Shown in pieces: positions 41,349 to 50,619 of a stretch of 64,000 nt of DNA (the first letter of the stretch is position 1; every line of letters begins with the position of its first letter). The notes under the pieces are model-generated. The model was not told where the DNA came from and did not search any database. It saw only the letters and a program-made list of their open reading frames with translations. Source of the stretch: HKCCE3408 sp039183205 (GTDB taxonomy: Bacteria > Pseudomonadota > Alphaproteobacteria > Rhodobacterales > Rhodobacteraceae); assembly GCA_039183205.1 (NCBI GenBank), contig JBCDBR010000013.1, positions 26,287 to 90,286 on the forward strand. Direction: 5' to 3'. A program made the position numbers and the translations under genes.

Positions 41349-41723
41349 TTAGAGCGCGATTCTGGCTAGGGCAAAGATGCCCATGGCGATAAGCGTGTAG
41401 GAAAATGCGGTTACAGCGATTTGCAACAGCTTGCCCAGCGTCCCGTGCACGTAGTCTTCAACGGCTTCCAACGTCTCCCACATCGCGTGGCGGATGATGA
41501 TAAAGATTGACAAGGCTAAGATCAGCGCTGGGATCGGTTGGCCGTAGAAGGCCAGGACCTCTTCTTGACTTCGACCAAAGCTGAGCGCGAATGTGATCAC
41601 AAATGCGGGCACGGCCAAGCCCATGAGCAGGGAGCTTACAATCATCTGCCAAAAGTGATGCGTGCCGTGGCGGCCAGAGCCCAGGCCCGTTGCGCGTTTT
41701 CGGTCGGTCAAAAAGCTGCTCAT
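41349..41723 (-). CDS. sdhD: Succinate dehydrogenase membrane anchor subunit
   Basis: SdhD is one of two membrane anchors that hold heme b and the quinone site. From the ATG at 41723 (GAGG upstream) it has 124 residues with three helices. It shows HHFWQMIVSSLLMGLAVPAFVI, IPALILALSIFIIIRHAMWETLEAVEDYVHG and the final LLQIAVTAFSYTLIAMGIFAL. The RHAMWETLEAVEDYVH segment is typical. Longer frames upstream run into sdhC. It lies 10 bp downstream of sdhC. Confidence 0.95.
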   Translation of the reverse strand: MSSFLTDRKRATGLGSGRHGTHHFWQMIVSSLLMGLAVPAFVITFALSFGRSQEEVLAFYGQPIPALILALSIFIIIRHAMWETLEAVEDYVHGTLGKLLQIAVTAFSYTLIAMGIFALARIAL

Positions 41724-41733
41724 TGCGCGATCC

Positions 41734-42117
41734 TCAAAGTGCGAATGCGACGAGAAATGCGAGAATAGTGCTGAGTACGAACATGCCAATCGCCATTTTC
41801 TCGGAAATTTCGGTGTTTACGCAGTAGCCGAAATCCCAAACGACGTGCCTTAGACGCCCGAGCATGTGGTAGATAATGGCCCAAGTCCCGGCAAAAAGGA
41901 CCAGATCGCCGATCCAGCTGCGCATAAGGCCATCCAGCCACGCAAAGGCGCTTCCGGTGCCGGAGGCGGTCAAAAGCCAAAGCACAATAAACGGCGCCAA
42001 CATCAGCAAGCCGATCCCGGTGAAACGCACCATGATCGAGGACATAGAGGTCAATTGAGGACGATAAATCGTCAGGTGAGGCGAAAGAGGGCGGTTGCCC
42101 CTGTTCACGTCTGCCAT
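41734..42117 (-). CDS. sdhC: Succinate dehydrogenase cytochrome b556 subunit
   Basis: The first gene of the operon encodes the larger anchor of complex II (127 residues from the ATG at 42117, AGAGG upstream). It has the characteristic RPLSPHLTIYRPQLTSMSSI, a serine near the quinone site, three transmembrane helices and the heme-ligand region IYHMLGRLRHVVWDFG. A twelve-codon upstream extension is less likely. The promoter region carries two GTGATCAC palindromes 21 bp apart, also present before sucC. Confidence 0.96.
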   Translation of the reverse strand: MADVNRGNRPLSPHLTIYRPQLTSMSSIMVRFTGIGLLMLAPFIVLWLLTASGTGSAFAWLDGLMRSWIGDLVLFAGTWAIIYHMLGRLRHVVWDFGYCVNTEISEKMAIGMFVLSTILAFLVAFAL

Positions 42118-42245
42118 GGCGGCACCTCTGCGGCTAGCTCTGGTCGGTCGTTGCACCATTGATACCCGCTTTTTATCTCAAGTCACGGGTAACAATGCTG
42201 TAAATTTGCGATCAGAGGTGGCTTTTCGCCGCAGAGGCCAAAAAC

Positions 42246-42274
42246 GTGATCACGCAAAATAATTGCGTGATCAC
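42246..42274. promoter_or_regulatory. Paired GTGATCAC palindromes upstream of sdhC
   Basis: GTGATCAC occurs at 42246-42253 and 42267-42274, centres 21 bp apart (two helical turns), with the 13-bp spacer GCAAAATAATTGC. The arms extend to a perfect 12-bp inverted repeat GTGATCACGCAA/TTGCGTGATCAC. It lies 128 bp upstream of the sdhC start codon. The identical palindrome pair with the identical spacing is present before sucC (47532-47560). It is probably the operator of a TCA-cycle regulator. Confidence 0.65.
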
Positions 42275-42296
42275 AATTTGATCTCGGATGGTTGGA

Positions 42297-42527
42297 TCAC
42301 CGCTGAAGGGGGCGTCCGTCCGCATCACCAAGCGACCCGATCACAAGCCGCACAAAGTCGATCAACGTCCAGATGCCGAGACCGCCAAGCGTCAGAAGCA
42401 TCAAAATACCCGTGCCTGTGCGGCGCAGATAAAAGCGATGGATACCCAGCCCGCCGAGGAAGAAGCATAACAATACGGCCGGGACGAATTTCTTGTCAGA
42501 GACCTCTCCAGAGGTCGCGTTGTCCAT
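42297..42527 (-). CDS. TM2 domain-containing protein
   Basis: A 76-residue membrane protein with a TM2 domain: VPAVLLCFFLGGLGIHRFYL, a short loop with RRTGTGILMLLTLGGLGIW and the ending TLIDFVRLVIG. The core G-x-(H)RFYL pattern between two helices defines the family, whose role is unknown in bacteria. The ATG at 42527 is chosen; a GTG three codons earlier is possible. It is next to a second TM2 gene (34 bp) and probably formed by duplication. It reads towards the sdhC control region. Confidence 0.82.
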   Translation of the reverse strand: MDNATSGEVSDKKFVPAVLLCFFLGGLGIHRFYLRRTGTGILMLLTLGGLGIWTLIDFVRLVIGSLGDADGRPLQR

Positions 42528-42560
42528 GGTAGTCACTGTTTCAGTCCTTTGGTTTTTCGG

Positions 42561-42842
42561 TCAGAGCGTCACCGGTCGTCCGGCTCCGTCCTTCCATTGC
42601 TCAGTTATGAGAAGGTAAAAAACGGCCATGGTGTGGACGGCATCGATCAACAGTGTGATCACGGCCAAAACAACATATCCGTTTATGAGAAAGTAAGCGG
42701 TCAGCACGACCAACATCACATCCGCAACGCCATGCCAAACGTCGCCCAAATAGAAATGATGGATGCCCAAAGTGCCGAATATACCGCATAGCGCAACGGC
42801 CACACCGTAGGATTTCGGCGATTTGATTTCTGCCTGTGACAT
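42561..42842 (-). CDS. TM2 domain-containing protein
   Basis: A 93-residue paralogue of the next TM2 gene. It shows GVAVALCGIFGTLGIHHFYLGDVWHGVADV and a longer second hydrophobic part (VMLVVLTAYFLINGYVVLAVITLLIDAV) than its neighbour. The N-terminus (MSQAEIKSPKS) is hydrophilic. It stands between mch and the other TM2 gene on the same strand, but a 144-bp gap with two small hairpins separates it from mch, so it may have its own promoter. No function is known. Confidence 0.82.
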   Translation of the reverse strand: MSQAEIKSPKSYGVAVALCGIFGTLGIHHFYLGDVWHGVADVMLVVLTAYFLINGYVVLAVITLLIDAVHTMAVFYLLITEQWKDGAGRPVTL

Positions 42843-42911
42843 CGTTTTGACGCCTAACGCGGTTGTCGCTTACGACTTTGTGATCGCAACCAATTGTGCT
42901 GAACTTGTGGC

Positions 42912-42956
42912 GGAAATGCGCAATTTCCTATGCACGCAAGGGCGGAATTTCCGCCC
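42912..42956. other. Two small hairpins downstream of mch
   Basis: GGAAAT-gcgca-ATTTCC (42912-42928) and GGGCGGAA-t-TTCCGCCC (42940-42956) follow the mch stop on the minus strand. Neither has a clear U-tract, so a terminator role is only possible. Confidence 0.3.
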
Positions 42957-42986
42957 GAGACCCGCGCTTTGCGCCGGGAATTTCAA

Positions 42987-44012
42987 TCACCTCGGCATGA
43001 GCGCCCAATAGTCGAAGTCCAACAAGACCTCGGGCAGATAGGCGCCGTCATCATCCCGCAACGCGCCCACGGCGCCCTTGGAGGCAACCAACCGAAGCCG
43101 GATCGCGCCAATCCCCGGTGCGTTCAATTCGACGGTGTCCAAAACCTCTGACCAGGCGCGAACCGTGTCCCCGGCAAAGGCCGGATTTGCATGGGCACCT
43201 GCATTCAAGCCCACGATCATCTGTGCATTTGCGAGGCCGTTAAAGCTGAGTGCGCGCGCCAGGCTCAGGATATGGCCGCCATAGATCAAGCGGCGGCCAT
43301 CGTCCCGGAATGTCGCATCAAAGTGCACCTTGGCCGTGTTCTGCCAAAGCCGCGTCGCCATCATGTGTTCGGCCTCTTCCAGCGTGACGCCATCGACATG
43401 ATCGATGATCTCGCCGGGAACATAATCGCTCAGCCGGTGCGGCGCGCCCGCCGCGGCGAAATCGTAGTCGGTGAAGTCGAGCCCCTCGGGCACGACCAGT
43501 TCATCTTTCCCAACCGCTGGCGCGAGCTCTGGCACAGCCGGGGCCGCGACCGCTGCGGCGTGATCCGCTTTGCGGACCATCACCCAACGGACATAGCTTA
43601 GGACCGGCGTTCCACGTTGATTGCGGCCAGTTGTTCGAACCCAAACGATGCCGGCTTTGCCGTTTGACAATTGGCGTAAACCGATGACTTCGGATTGCGC
43701 AGACAACGTGTCGCCCGTCGTTACAGGCGCCAGCCATCGGCCTTCGGCGTAGCCCAGATTTGCAACCGCGTTCAGAGAGATATCCGGCACAGTTTTGCCA
43801 AACACCGTATGGAAGGTGATCAAATCGTCGACCGGCGCGGTCAAGCCGCAGGCACGGGCAAATTCGTCTGACGAATAGATTGCATGGCGCATGGGATAAA
43901 GCGCATGGTACATGGCCCGCTCACCACCGGAAATGGTACGCGGCGTGGCATGGTTTAGAACCTCACCCAATTTGTAATCCTCAAAAAATCGGCCCCGGCT
44001 CGTTTTGTTCAT
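42987..44012 (-). CDS. mch: Mesaconyl-CoA hydratase (beta-methylmalyl-CoA dehydratase)
   Basis: Mch hydrates mesaconyl-C1-CoA to beta-methylmalyl-CoA in the ethylmalonyl-CoA pathway. The 341-residue protein is a double MaoC-type hot-dog enzyme: GRFFEDYKLGEVLNHATPRTIS at the N-terminus, DLITFHTVFGKTVPDISLNAVANLGYAEG in the first half, and HMMATRLWQNTAKVHFDATF with the YGGHILSLARALSFNGL segment in the second. Length and sequence agree with the Rhodobacter enzyme as I recall it. A ten-codon upstream extension lacks support. The location near the malyl-CoA thioesterase gene and sdh supports the assignment. Confidence 0.94.
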   Translation of the reverse strand: MNKTSRGRFFEDYKLGEVLNHATPRTISGGERAMYHALYPMRHAIYSSDEFARACGLTAPVDDLITFHTVFGKTVPDISLNAVANLGYAEGRWLAPVTTGDTLSAQSEVIGLRQLSNGKAGIVWVRTTGRNQRGTPVLSYVRWVMVRKADHAAAVAAPAVPELAPAVGKDELVVPEGLDFTDYDFAAAGAPHRLSDYVPGEIIDHVDGVTLEEAEHMMATRLWQNTAKVHFDATFRDDGRRLIYGGHILSLARALSFNGLANAQMIVGLNAGAHANPAFAGDTVRAWSEVLDTVELNAPGIGAIRLRLVASKGAVGALRDDDGAYLPEVLLDFDYWALMPR

Positions 44013-44208
44013 CGCGCACCCAGTTTCCGTTTGGCGTGACATTCGCCAATCCCATCCTTTGCCGCCGCATGCCGGCGCCGCATTTGCTCCGTCGATGCGT
44101 CACATGCGCCGGTCGGTCCAGCATAAAGAACCGAGCTTTTTGACGGCGCCCCAAATGCTTTGCGACACAATGCCGATCCATCATCGCCGGTGAGACGTCG
44201 ATTGAGTT

Positions 44209-44778
44209 TCATCCGAACGGCCACCGACCCAACGCAGCATGCAGCGCAGATACGGCCGCGAAGGCTGCAAGGACCAGCCCGAGATGGGTCCAGGGCGATG
44301 AAATCGGGGCCTTGCTTCGATCGACCATCGAGGGCACGCGTTTTGAGAAAACGACCTCAAGGACGGCCCAGGCCAAAAGACCGGCAAACAGGATCATCGC
44401 TGCGAGGTCGCCGTTCACCAGCAGATGCGCAGCCGCCCAGAGCTTAAAGCCAGTCAATTGCGGGTTTTTGAGATTGCCAAAGGCAAAGGCGGTGCCCGGT
44501 TTGGTCGCGGAGCTGAGATACATGTAAAGTGCCAACACCATCAAAAGGTTGTTGACGTGCGTGAAAAAAGCTGGCGGCGACCAGATCGGAACGTAACCGG
44601 TCGCGCGGTAGCCCAAGATGACGAGGCCGAGCGACACAAGGATGCCCAATGCGATCAGTCCTTTTGACGCCGGGCCGAACCGGGCCTCTAACGCGGCGCG
44701 ACCGTCTGGCGCGACGGAACGAAAGAGATGCAGGCTTGACCACAACAGCAGACCCAGGACGAGAAGCACCCAACTCAT
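44209..44778 (-). CDS. NnrU family membrane protein
   Basis: A 189-residue protein of the NnrU family with about five transmembrane helices. Landmarks are LLVLGLLLWSSLHLFRSVAP at the start, the GYRATGYVPIWSPP segment, and GNLKNPQLTGFKLWAAAHLLVNGDLAAMILF with the conserved HLLVNGD motif. NnrU was first linked to nitrite/nitric oxide reduction genes in Rhodobacter, but the family is broad and related to isoprenoid-modifying enzymes. Here it has no denitrification neighbours. The start overlaps the end of the malyl-CoA thioesterase gene by four bases, so they are co-translated. Confidence 0.9.
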   Translation of the reverse strand: MSWVLLVLGLLLWSSLHLFRSVAPDGRAALEARFGPASKGLIALGILVSLGLVILGYRATGYVPIWSPPAFFTHVNNLLMVLALYMYLSSATKPGTAFAFGNLKNPQLTGFKLWAAAHLLVNGDLAAMILFAGLLAWAVLEVVFSKRVPSMVDRSKAPISSPWTHLGLVLAAFAAVSALHAALGRWPFG

Positions 44779-45623
44779 GTCGCGGCGGCCATATCCGCGA
44801 TCGCCTTGGCCTTAGCAAGGATCGCGCGGGCGGTTTCAATATGCAGGTTCTCTACGATGCGGCCATCCACAACGGCCACGCCTTCCCCATTCGCTTGCGC
44901 CTCAGCAAAGGCCGCCATCTGCCGACGGGCCAAATCAAGTTCTGCATCAGACGGCGCGAAAACGTCATTGGCGATGTCGATCTGGGCAGGATGGATGAGC
45001 GTTTTGCCGTCCATGCCAAGATCGCGGCCGTCCATGCATTCGGCGCGCAACCCATCTTCGTCTTTGAAGGCGTTAAAGACCCCATCGATACAGGGGATGC
45101 CGCCCGCACGCGCCGCCATCAAAGTGTGTTGCAGCGCCATGCCGAGCGCGCCGCGTGTGCGCGCGCCGAGTTCTTTCGCCAAATCGTTGCTGCCGATGAC
45201 AAAGCCCGCAATCCCTGATGCCCGCGCGATTGTGGCGGCATTTAATATGCCTGTCGCGGTTTCCATCATTGCCCAAATTGGCCGTTTGGTTTGATCATGC
45301 AAGGCTGCGATTTCATCGCCATTATTGACTTTCGGCACCAAGATCGCGTCCGGCGCCATGCGCGCCACGGCGTCAATATCGTCTTTGCCCCATTCGGTAT
45401 CTTGGCCATTTATGCGGACCAAGCGCAATCGCGCACCGTAGCCGCCATCACGCAAGGCCGTCGCTAACGTTTCGCGCGCTTGGGTCTTTTCCTCGGGTGC
45501 CACAGCATCTTCGAGATCGAAAATGATTGCATCGGCCGCGAGCCCGCGCGCCTTTTCAAGCGCCCGAACCTTCGATGCGGGGATATACAATACAGATCGC
45601 AACGGTCTTGTGTCGAAGGTCAT
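44775..45623 (-). CDS. mcl2: (3S)-malyl-CoA thioesterase (HpcH/HpaI family)
   Basis: A 282-residue protein of the citrate-lyase beta/HpcH family: LRSVLYIPASKVRALEKARG, IIFDLEDAVAPEEK, RINGQDTEWGKDD, PKVNNGDEI, MMETATGILNA and GKTLIHPAQIDIAN. In Rhodobacter two related genes exist; the shorter one (Mcl2) hydrolyses (3S)-malyl-CoA to malate after Mcl1 makes it. The length and the context beside mch and NnrU match the thioesterase. A true malyl-CoA lyase (Mcl1) is usually about 318 residues and is not in the window. The assignment between lyase and thioesterase rests on length and synteny. Confidence 0.85.
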   Translation of the reverse strand: MTFDTRPLRSVLYIPASKVRALEKARGLAADAIIFDLEDAVAPEEKTQARETLATALRDGGYGARLRLVRINGQDTEWGKDDIDAVARMAPDAILVPKVNNGDEIAALHDQTKRPIWAMMETATGILNAATIARASGIAGFVIGSNDLAKELGARTRGALGMALQHTLMAARAGGIPCIDGVFNAFKDEDGLRAECMDGRDLGMDGKTLIHPAQIDIANDVFAPSDAELDLARRQMAAFAEAQANGEGVAVVDGRIVENLHIETARAILAKAKAIADMAAAT

Positions 45624-45887
45624 GGGTAAGGCTCGCACACAGGATAACCTCTTTGGAAAACCACGCAGAACCCGCCATTGCAAGCGTCACCTTGGTGCAA
45701 CCGCGCGTGTCCTTTGCGGCACGGCCGGCCCGTTAACCTTATCTTTGAACAATCGGCGCAGTCTCTCTGCCATGCGTCGTACGGACAGGGGACGGCGCCA
45801 TGATGCAACGGGCGGAACCCCGGGGGCTAGTAAGGCCCCAAACCCCGGCCAACGCCGCGGGTTTCCGCTAAGCTGAAAGGCACGACA
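45624..45887. other. Divergent promoter region, mcl2 / secreted protein
   Basis: A 264-base gap with no gene I trust. It contains a GGGGC-n7-GCCCC hairpin (45823-45839) about 48 bp before the gene at 45888, perhaps a leader structure. No GTGATCAC or TATACC repeats are seen here, unlike at sdhC, sucC, ccr and lpdA. Confidence 0.35.
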
Positions 45888-46196
45888 ATGAAACCTGTCA
45901 GACTGCTTGCGGCCGTATTATTGGCGTTTGGGGTAACGCCGCAAACCGCCGCCGCTCAAAACCGCCCGATCTGCGCCGAACGCGATGTGATCGTCGGAAC
46001 GCTTGCAACTCGCTACGGTGAAACAGCCGTGTCGCTCGGCCTTGGCGCGGGCAATCGCGTCGTGGAAGTATTTGCCTCCGAAGAAACCGGTACCTGGACG
46101 ATCACCGTGACATCCGTGAATGGCACAACTTGCCTTGTTGCTTCGGGCAACAGCTATACGGTTGTTCCGCCGACACCGCAGGGCGAACCTCTGTAG
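45888..46196 (+). CDS. Small predicted secreted protein
   Basis: A 102-residue protein with a signal peptide (MKPVRLLAAVLLAFGVTPQTAAAQ). The mature part of about 78 residues has two cysteines (RPICAERDVIVGTLATRYGE and NGTTCLVASGNSY) and a beta-rich core with FASEETGTWTITVTSVNG. I know it as a conserved hypothetical seen near mdh in related genomes but have no function. Its two-cysteine layout resembles the exported proteins of the suc operon, though it is shorter. AAAGG stands before the start. mdh follows after 167 bp. Confidence 0.8.
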   Translation: MKPVRLLAAVLLAFGVTPQTAAAQNRPICAERDVIVGTLATRYGETAVSLGLGAGNRVVEVFASEETGTWTITVTSVNGTTCLVASGNSYTVVPPTPQGEPL

Positions 46197-46363
46197 CGAC
46201 CTTGTGTATCTGGCCCTGAAAGACGCGGACAGGTTCCGAAACTGCGCCGGTTTGCCCGTGCTATGGACCTTTTGGTCTTTCAAATCGTGCCGCAATCCCT
46301 TGCGCAGCCCCGTCGGACCGGGCTACCGAAGGTCGAAATGACCACGAGGGACCGGAGATTTCC

Positions 46364-47326
46364 ATGGCCAGACCCAAGATCGCACTTATCGGCGCCGGAC
46401 AAATCGGCGGCACACTTGCCCATCTCGTCGCGCTCAAAGAGCTTGGCGATGTTGTTTTGTCCGATATCGCAGAAGGCACCCCGCAGGGCAAAGCGCTCGA
46501 CATAGCGGAATCAGGCCCGTCGGAAAAGTTTGACGCCAAGCTGAAGGGCACCAACGATTATGCCGATATTGCAGGCGCGGATGTCTGCATCGTGACCGCA
46601 GGGGTCCCACGCAAGCCAGGGATGAGCCGTGACGATCTTTTGGGCATCAACCTCAAAGTGATGAAGGCCGTTGGTGAAGGCATTCGCGATCACGCGCCAA
46701 ACGCATTTGTCATCTGTATCACGAACCCGCTTGATGCGATGGTTTGGGCCTTACGCGAATTCTCCGGGCTCCCCCACAACATGGTTTGCGGTATGGCTGG
46801 CGTGCTCGACAGCGCGCGTTTCCGCCATTTCCTCGCCGAGGAATTCGACGTCTCGATGAAGGATGTGACGGCCTTTGTGCTTGGCGGGCATGGCGATACC
46901 ATGGTGCCGCTGACCAGGTATTCGACCGTAGCCGGGATCCCGTTGCCAGATTTGGTTGAGATGGGCTGGACCTCACAGGAAAAACTCGATGCAATCGTGC
47001 AGCGTACCCGTGACGGCGGTGCAGAGATTGTAGGCCTCCTGAAAACCGGCTCCGCTTTCTACGCGCCTGCGACCAGCGGCATTGAAATGGCGGAAAGCTA
47101 CCTTAAGGATCAAAAGCGGCTGCTGCCATGCGCGGCCTATTGCGACGGTCAGTTTGGCCTCAAGGGCCTCTATGTCGGCGTTCCGACCGTGATTGGCGCA
47201 GGCGGCATCGAGCGCGTCATTGACATCAAGCTGACCAAGGACGAACAGGCTATGTTCGACAATTCCGTCGACGCCGTTCGCGGCTTGGTCAAGGCATGCC
47301 AAGGCATCGACGAGACCCTCGCGTAA
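46364..47326 (+). CDS. mdh: Malate dehydrogenase
   Basis: Mdh interconverts malate and oxaloacetate with NAD. The 320-residue LDH-like enzyme has IALIGAGQIGGTLAHL at the N-terminus, the discriminating SDIAEG at strand 2, VTAGVPRKPGMSRDDLL on the substrate loop (Arg residues bind malate), CITNPLDAM and the catalytic His in VLGGHGDTMVPL. GGAG stands before the ATG. It is transcribed towards sucC with a 347-bp gap, so the sucC operon has its own promoter. It takes malate from the mcl2 route and from the TCA cycle. Confidence 0.98.
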   Translation: MARPKIALIGAGQIGGTLAHLVALKELGDVVLSDIAEGTPQGKALDIAESGPSEKFDAKLKGTNDYADIAGADVCIVTAGVPRKPGMSRDDLLGINLKVMKAVGEGIRDHAPNAFVICITNPLDAMVWALREFSGLPHNMVCGMAGVLDSARFRHFLAEEFDVSMKDVTAFVLGGHGDTMVPLTRYSTVAGIPLPDLVEMGWTSQEKLDAIVQRTRDGGAEIVGLLKTGSAFYAPATSGIEMAESYLKDQKRLLPCAAYCDGQFGLKGLYVGVPTVIGAGGIERVIDIKLTKDEQAMFDNSVDAVRGLVKACQGIDETLA

Positions 47327-47531
47327 GGCCAGTTCCGCCATCGGGCATTGGGTATTTAGCTCCGCCAAAATTTGTCGGACAAGCCCGATGCGCCGCAGGT
47401 ATGTTGTGATCTATAGAACACCGGCGCGTCGTACGTGCCAGCTACGGGATCGATCCCCATGAAAGGGTGCGGCGCCTCGCGCCGTGCTTTAGGTCAAAGT
47501 TAACGCAAGCCCGCACTTTAAAGCCCAACTC
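47327..47531. other. Gap between mdh and the sucC operator
   Basis: No gene is visible. A GTGCGGCGC-ctc-GCGCCGTGC stem (about 47475-47495) followed by TTT may terminate mdh transcripts, although two G-U pairs weaken it. A GTTAAC palindrome follows in CAAAGTTAACGCAAG. The sucC operator and promoter lie to the right. Confidence 0.4.
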
Positions 47532-47560
47532 GTGATCACAGTCTGAAATAGTGTGATCAC
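47532..47560. promoter_or_regulatory. Paired GTGATCAC palindromes upstream of sucC
   Basis: GTGATCAC at 47532-47539 and 47553-47560, centres 21 bp apart with a 13-bp spacer (AGTCTGAAATAGT). The second copy extends to TGTGATCACA. It lies 113 bp before the sucC start codon. Palindrome, spacing and distance to the gene match the sdhC site (42246-42274), while the spacer sequence differs, as expected for a two-site operator. Confidence 0.65.
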
Positions 47561-47673
47561 AATCGATGGATTTTTGCAGAAATCCCTGCAATTGCGTCGT
47601 TTTAACATTCTAATGCGACCAAATGCTGTGCTTAGACGAAGGACAGATAACGCCCAACCAGACGAGGCAATCC

Positions 47674-48867
<1,194 letters not shown>

Positions 48868-48873
48868 CGTGAG

Positions 48874-49545
48874 ATGCCGCAATTCCCGGTCATAGGTCTT
48901 TGCATTTTGCTTTTGACGGGTTGTGGCATTCCGCCCGTCGATACCCGCACGATCAGCAACACGCCAGCGAGTGCGCGCAGCTTTGCTATTGCGGAATCGG
49001 CGGTGCGTGCTTGCGCGCAAATGCCGGATCAAGATCGGGTGCGTGGCGCCTTTCACCGGGTGGGGTTTACGGTCTCACGCCGTACGGAAGTGTCCGGCAA
49101 CGACAGCTACCAGCGAACCGTGATCGCGCCGCCAATCCCGGAGATATCGGTACTATTTGCGGGTAATTCCTGTTGGGTCGGCCTACAAAGCATGACGCCG
49201 GAGCAATCTACTCAGCTGGCGCAGATTTGGGTTCGTGCCTATGGCGCGCGGCCAAATTCAGATTTTGGCGACGGTTTGTCGGATCATGTCAGCGGTGCAT
49301 GGCGGCTGTTTTTCCGCGATCCACCGCAATTCCCCGACCGCGCCGCCTATGACAACCGCATATTCATTGCAGCCTACAAAACCTGGCCGAGCGGCCCATA
49401 CGACCCGCAGCGGCAGGTTGGCTATGACGTTTCTGACTTATTCCCGAGAAACCAGCCAGGCGCAGCTGTTCGGCTGACTTACGTGCAGGTTTGCGACCCG
49501 ATCATTGAAACCGGTCCCCGGCGTGGGGTGTTCTTGCCATGTTGA
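48874..49545 (+). CDS. Predicted lipoprotein, first exported protein of the suc operon
   Basis: A 223-residue protein with a lipoprotein signal (FPVIGLCILLLTGCGIPP, lipobox LTGC, Cys at residue 17). The mature region has a cysteine in SAVRACAQMPDQDR, a GF pair about 20 residues later (HRVGFTVSRRTEV), a second cysteine in AGNSCWVGLQ followed by a helix, and two more near the C-terminus. This layout recurs in the neighbouring genes. It begins 6 bp after sucC and overlaps the next gene by 7 bases. No family is recognised. Location is probably the periplasmic face of a membrane. Confidence 0.78.
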   Translation: MPQFPVIGLCILLLTGCGIPPVDTRTISNTPASARSFAIAESAVRACAQMPDQDRVRGAFHRVGFTVSRRTEVSGNDSYQRTVIAPPIPEISVLFAGNSCWVGLQSMTPEQSTQLAQIWVRAYGARPNSDFGDGLSDHVSGAWRLFFRDPPQFPDRAAYDNRIFIAAYKTWPSGPYDPQRQVGYDVSDLFPRNQPGAAVRLTYVQVCDPIIETGPRRGVFLPC

Positions 49546-50156
49546 GCTTGACCAATGGCAAGATACGCGCCGTCCTCCTCGCCCCTCTCGCCGTAAGCCT
49601 TGCCATCAGCACCGCCGCGGCGCAGACGGAGCAAGACGCCACGTCCCAATTCGTCACGTTGTGGACCGACTTTCTGCAATTTTGCGGACCAGGACTATCC
49701 GATCCTGATGCGGTTTTTTCCTCGCAAACGAGGTTTGAGGGCTACGCATTTGCAAGCTGGTATTTGACGCCAGAAGACACCGGGATCGTCATTGACCATA
49801 TCTCGGAGGATTTCGGCAGGGCAATGACGATGAATTTGATGCGTGGTCAGGCGGGCTACACGATGGATTGCGAGGCCGAGATTTCGAGCGAAGAGGGCCC
49901 CGGTGGCTGGGTGACCGATGAGCTAGCCTCCGCCGTTCGCGGCATGATTGAAAGCAACGATGACATGGTCATCGCAGGTGGCGACTTGGAATTGCATCCT
50001 GCGTCGAATTCGCCGCTCGTCGATTTGGAAAACTTTAATTTCCAACATTTCGTGGTTGAAGGTGTATTTCCAGACCAAGCGGGCGCGCGCGTTTTGGTCG
50101 AGTTGAGCGATGTCGTCATGTCGATCATTCTGTACACCGATTGGGAGCGTGAGTGA
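49539..50156 (+). CDS. Predicted exported protein, suc operon
   Basis: A 205-residue protein with a signal peptide (residues 1-28, RAVLLAPLAVSLAISTAAAQ). The mature part is acidic. A first cysteine in LQFCGPGLSDPD and a second in TMDCEAEISSEEG are 68 residues apart, with an aromatic segment (FEGYAFASWYLTPED) between. A C-terminal beta-rich part ends LVELSDVVMSIILYTDW. No family is known to me. It overlaps both neighbours (7 bases and 1 base), so it is translationally coupled within the sucC-sucD interval. Confidence 0.75.
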   Translation: MLSLTNGKIRAVLLAPLAVSLAISTAAAQTEQDATSQFVTLWTDFLQFCGPGLSDPDAVFSSQTRFEGYAFASWYLTPEDTGIVIDHISEDFGRAMTMNLMRGQAGYTMDCEAEISSEEGPGGWVTDELASAVRGMIESNDDMVIAGGDLELHPASNSPLVDLENFNFQHFVVEGVFPDQAGARVLVELSDVVMSIILYTDWERE

Positions 50157-50617
50157 TGGCACACCTGGGCTTTCACAATTGCTTGCCTGCGCTGTCCGTC
50201 GCTGCGCTTGGCACGATAATAAGCACAGTACAGCAGGTGGCCGCACAGCAACCCAGCAGTCTTGATTTCGTGCCGCCAGTAACCGCGGCGCAGCTTTTTG
50301 CGGCGGCCTGTTATAGTGCCGGATCGCGCAATGCGGCAGTGGCGACGTTGCAATCGAACGGCTTTGCCGCATCTCAAGATACCGGAACGCTCTTCCATCC
50401 GACCGGCAATTTGTCGATCAACGCCGAAGGCAATGTGTGTTCGATTGTATTCGCCGCAAACGGCGCCGCGGCGCCGACCGCACAGACCTTTGCCGACAGC
50501 TTGTTTGCCCAATCCGAGCCGCAAGCTGCCATAACCAACATTGAAGCCGAGCAAGCCCCGGCCTCGGACGGAAATTTCTACGTCGTGGCCAGTATTGTTG
50601 TTCAGTGGAAGAGGTGA
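50156..50617 (+). CDS. Predicted exported protein, suc operon
   Basis: A 153-residue protein. The start is the ATG at 50156 overlapping the previous stop (TGATG), and residues 1-31 form a signal peptide ending VQQVAAQQP. The mature part shows the two-cysteine layout in a compact form: AAACYSAGSRNAAVATL, then NGFAASQDTG, then NVCSIVFAANGA followed by a helix (TAQTFADSLFAQ). The C-terminus is a beta strand with NFYVVASIVVQWKR. I do not recognise a family beyond similarity in pattern to its neighbours. Confidence 0.75.
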   Translation: MAHLGFHNCLPALSVAALGTIISTVQQVAAQQPSSLDFVPPVTAAQLFAAACYSAGSRNAAVATLQSNGFAASQDTGTLFHPTGNLSINAEGNVCSIVFAANGAAAPTAQTFADSLFAQSEPQAAITNIEAEQAPASDGNFYVVASIVVQWKR

Positions 50618-50619
50618 GG

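Noticed and set aside
46217..46280. GAAAGAC/GTCTTTC and GACC-tttt-GGTC pairs between 45888 gene and mdh
   Set aside because: Stems are short (4-7 bp) or far apart and lack a proper U-tract; not strong enough to call a terminator.
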